DNA from: Anaerolineae bacterium
Lineage (GTDB): Bacteria; Chloroflexota; Anaerolineae; JACIWP01
DNA length: 5,165 nt
Assembly: GCA_014360855.1 (NCBI GenBank)
Contig: JACIWP010000219.1
Span: 1 to 5,165 of the forward strand
Direction of reading: 5' to 3'
Shown here piece by piece: positions 5,059-5,165 of this stretch. Numbering within the stretch: position 1 is the stretch's first letter; each line of letters opens with the position of its first letter. The position numbers and the translations under genes were made by a program. The notes beneath the pieces were generated by a model. It had not been told where the DNA came from and searched no databases. It worked only from the letters and a program-made list of their open reading frames with translations.

Positions 5059-5165
5059 TCAGGCGCCTTTGCGCTGGGCCATATAGCGCACCACCATACT
5101 CAGCGCGGCCTCCGCCGTCAGACGTTTGTTGGTCTCGCGGTCGCCGGCCCAGAGGTGTCGCTCGC
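5059..5165 (-). CDS. C-terminal end of an unidentified protein (runs off the window)
   Basis: Reading leftward from 5163 there are 34 sense codons in one frame and a TGA stop at 5061-5059. The peptide runs from ERHLWAGDRETNKRL to SMVVRYMAQRKGA. Its balanced, helix-like composition and the convergent position with a shared hairpin support a real coding end. The other long open frame here gives a Gly/Arg/Pro-rich product typical of non-coding frames in GC-rich DNA. The NKRLTAEAAL stretch faintly recalls the NxRLxLE end of DNA polymerase III delta-prime subunits, but this is too short to name. The start and most of the gene lie beyond the right edge. Confidence 0.6.
   Translation of the reverse strand, partial: ERHLWAGDRETNKRLTAEAALSMVVRYMAQRKGA

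Noticed and set aside
1..5165. tRNA, rRNA, insertion sequence, integrase or phage gene
   Set aside because: No cloverleaf-like T-loop pattern, no transposase or integrase motif and no long terminal repeats were seen; all long genes are housekeeping or metabolic.

Overview
The window holds four complete genes, one small complete gene and the 3' end of another. It is GC-rich and compact, and by eye has about 33 copies of the palindrome GCCGGC. Gene order, the style of the trigger factor, ClpP and ClpX proteins, and a DUF5320-type small protein suggest an anaerobic or thermophilic bacterium, perhaps of the Chloroflexota (Anaerolineae-like). That placement is inference from protein style; no marker gene settles it.

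Positions 1-3586 (+) form a protein quality-control cluster: tig (trigger factor), clpP (serine protease subunit) and clpX (AAA+ unfoldase). Trigger factor holds nascent chains at the ribosome. ClpX unfolds substrates and feeds them into the ClpP chamber. clpP has its own good promoter in the tig-clpP gap, and clpX follows clpP after 28 bases, so clpPX is probably one transcript even if tig reads through. A textbook hairpin and T-tract end clpX; it can also act on the opposite strand.

Positions 3692-4330 (-) encode a UPF0173-type metallo-beta-lactamase-fold hydrolase that converges on clpX. It has its own sigma-70-like promoter (4382-4410) and a strong ribosome binding site.

Positions 4331-4612 are a divergent intergenic region and the most interesting part of the window. 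Besides the hydrolase promoter it carries a near-consensus plus-strand promoter (TTGACA-N17-TATTAT), a dyad just upstream of it, and three alternating TATATGC half-sites over the -10, the start point and the 5' leader. Two of these also form a perfect 9-bp stem at the predicted 5' end of the mRNA. An extended Shine-Dalgarno then leads into a 121-residue glycine/aromatic-rich DUF5320-type protein (4613-4978) of unknown function.

Positions 4979-5165 hold a long, imperfect 21-bp stem-loop without a T-tract, followed by the last 34 codons of an unidentified minus-strand gene that runs off the right edge. No RNA genes, CRISPR arrays, insertion sequences or obvious recent transfer were seen.
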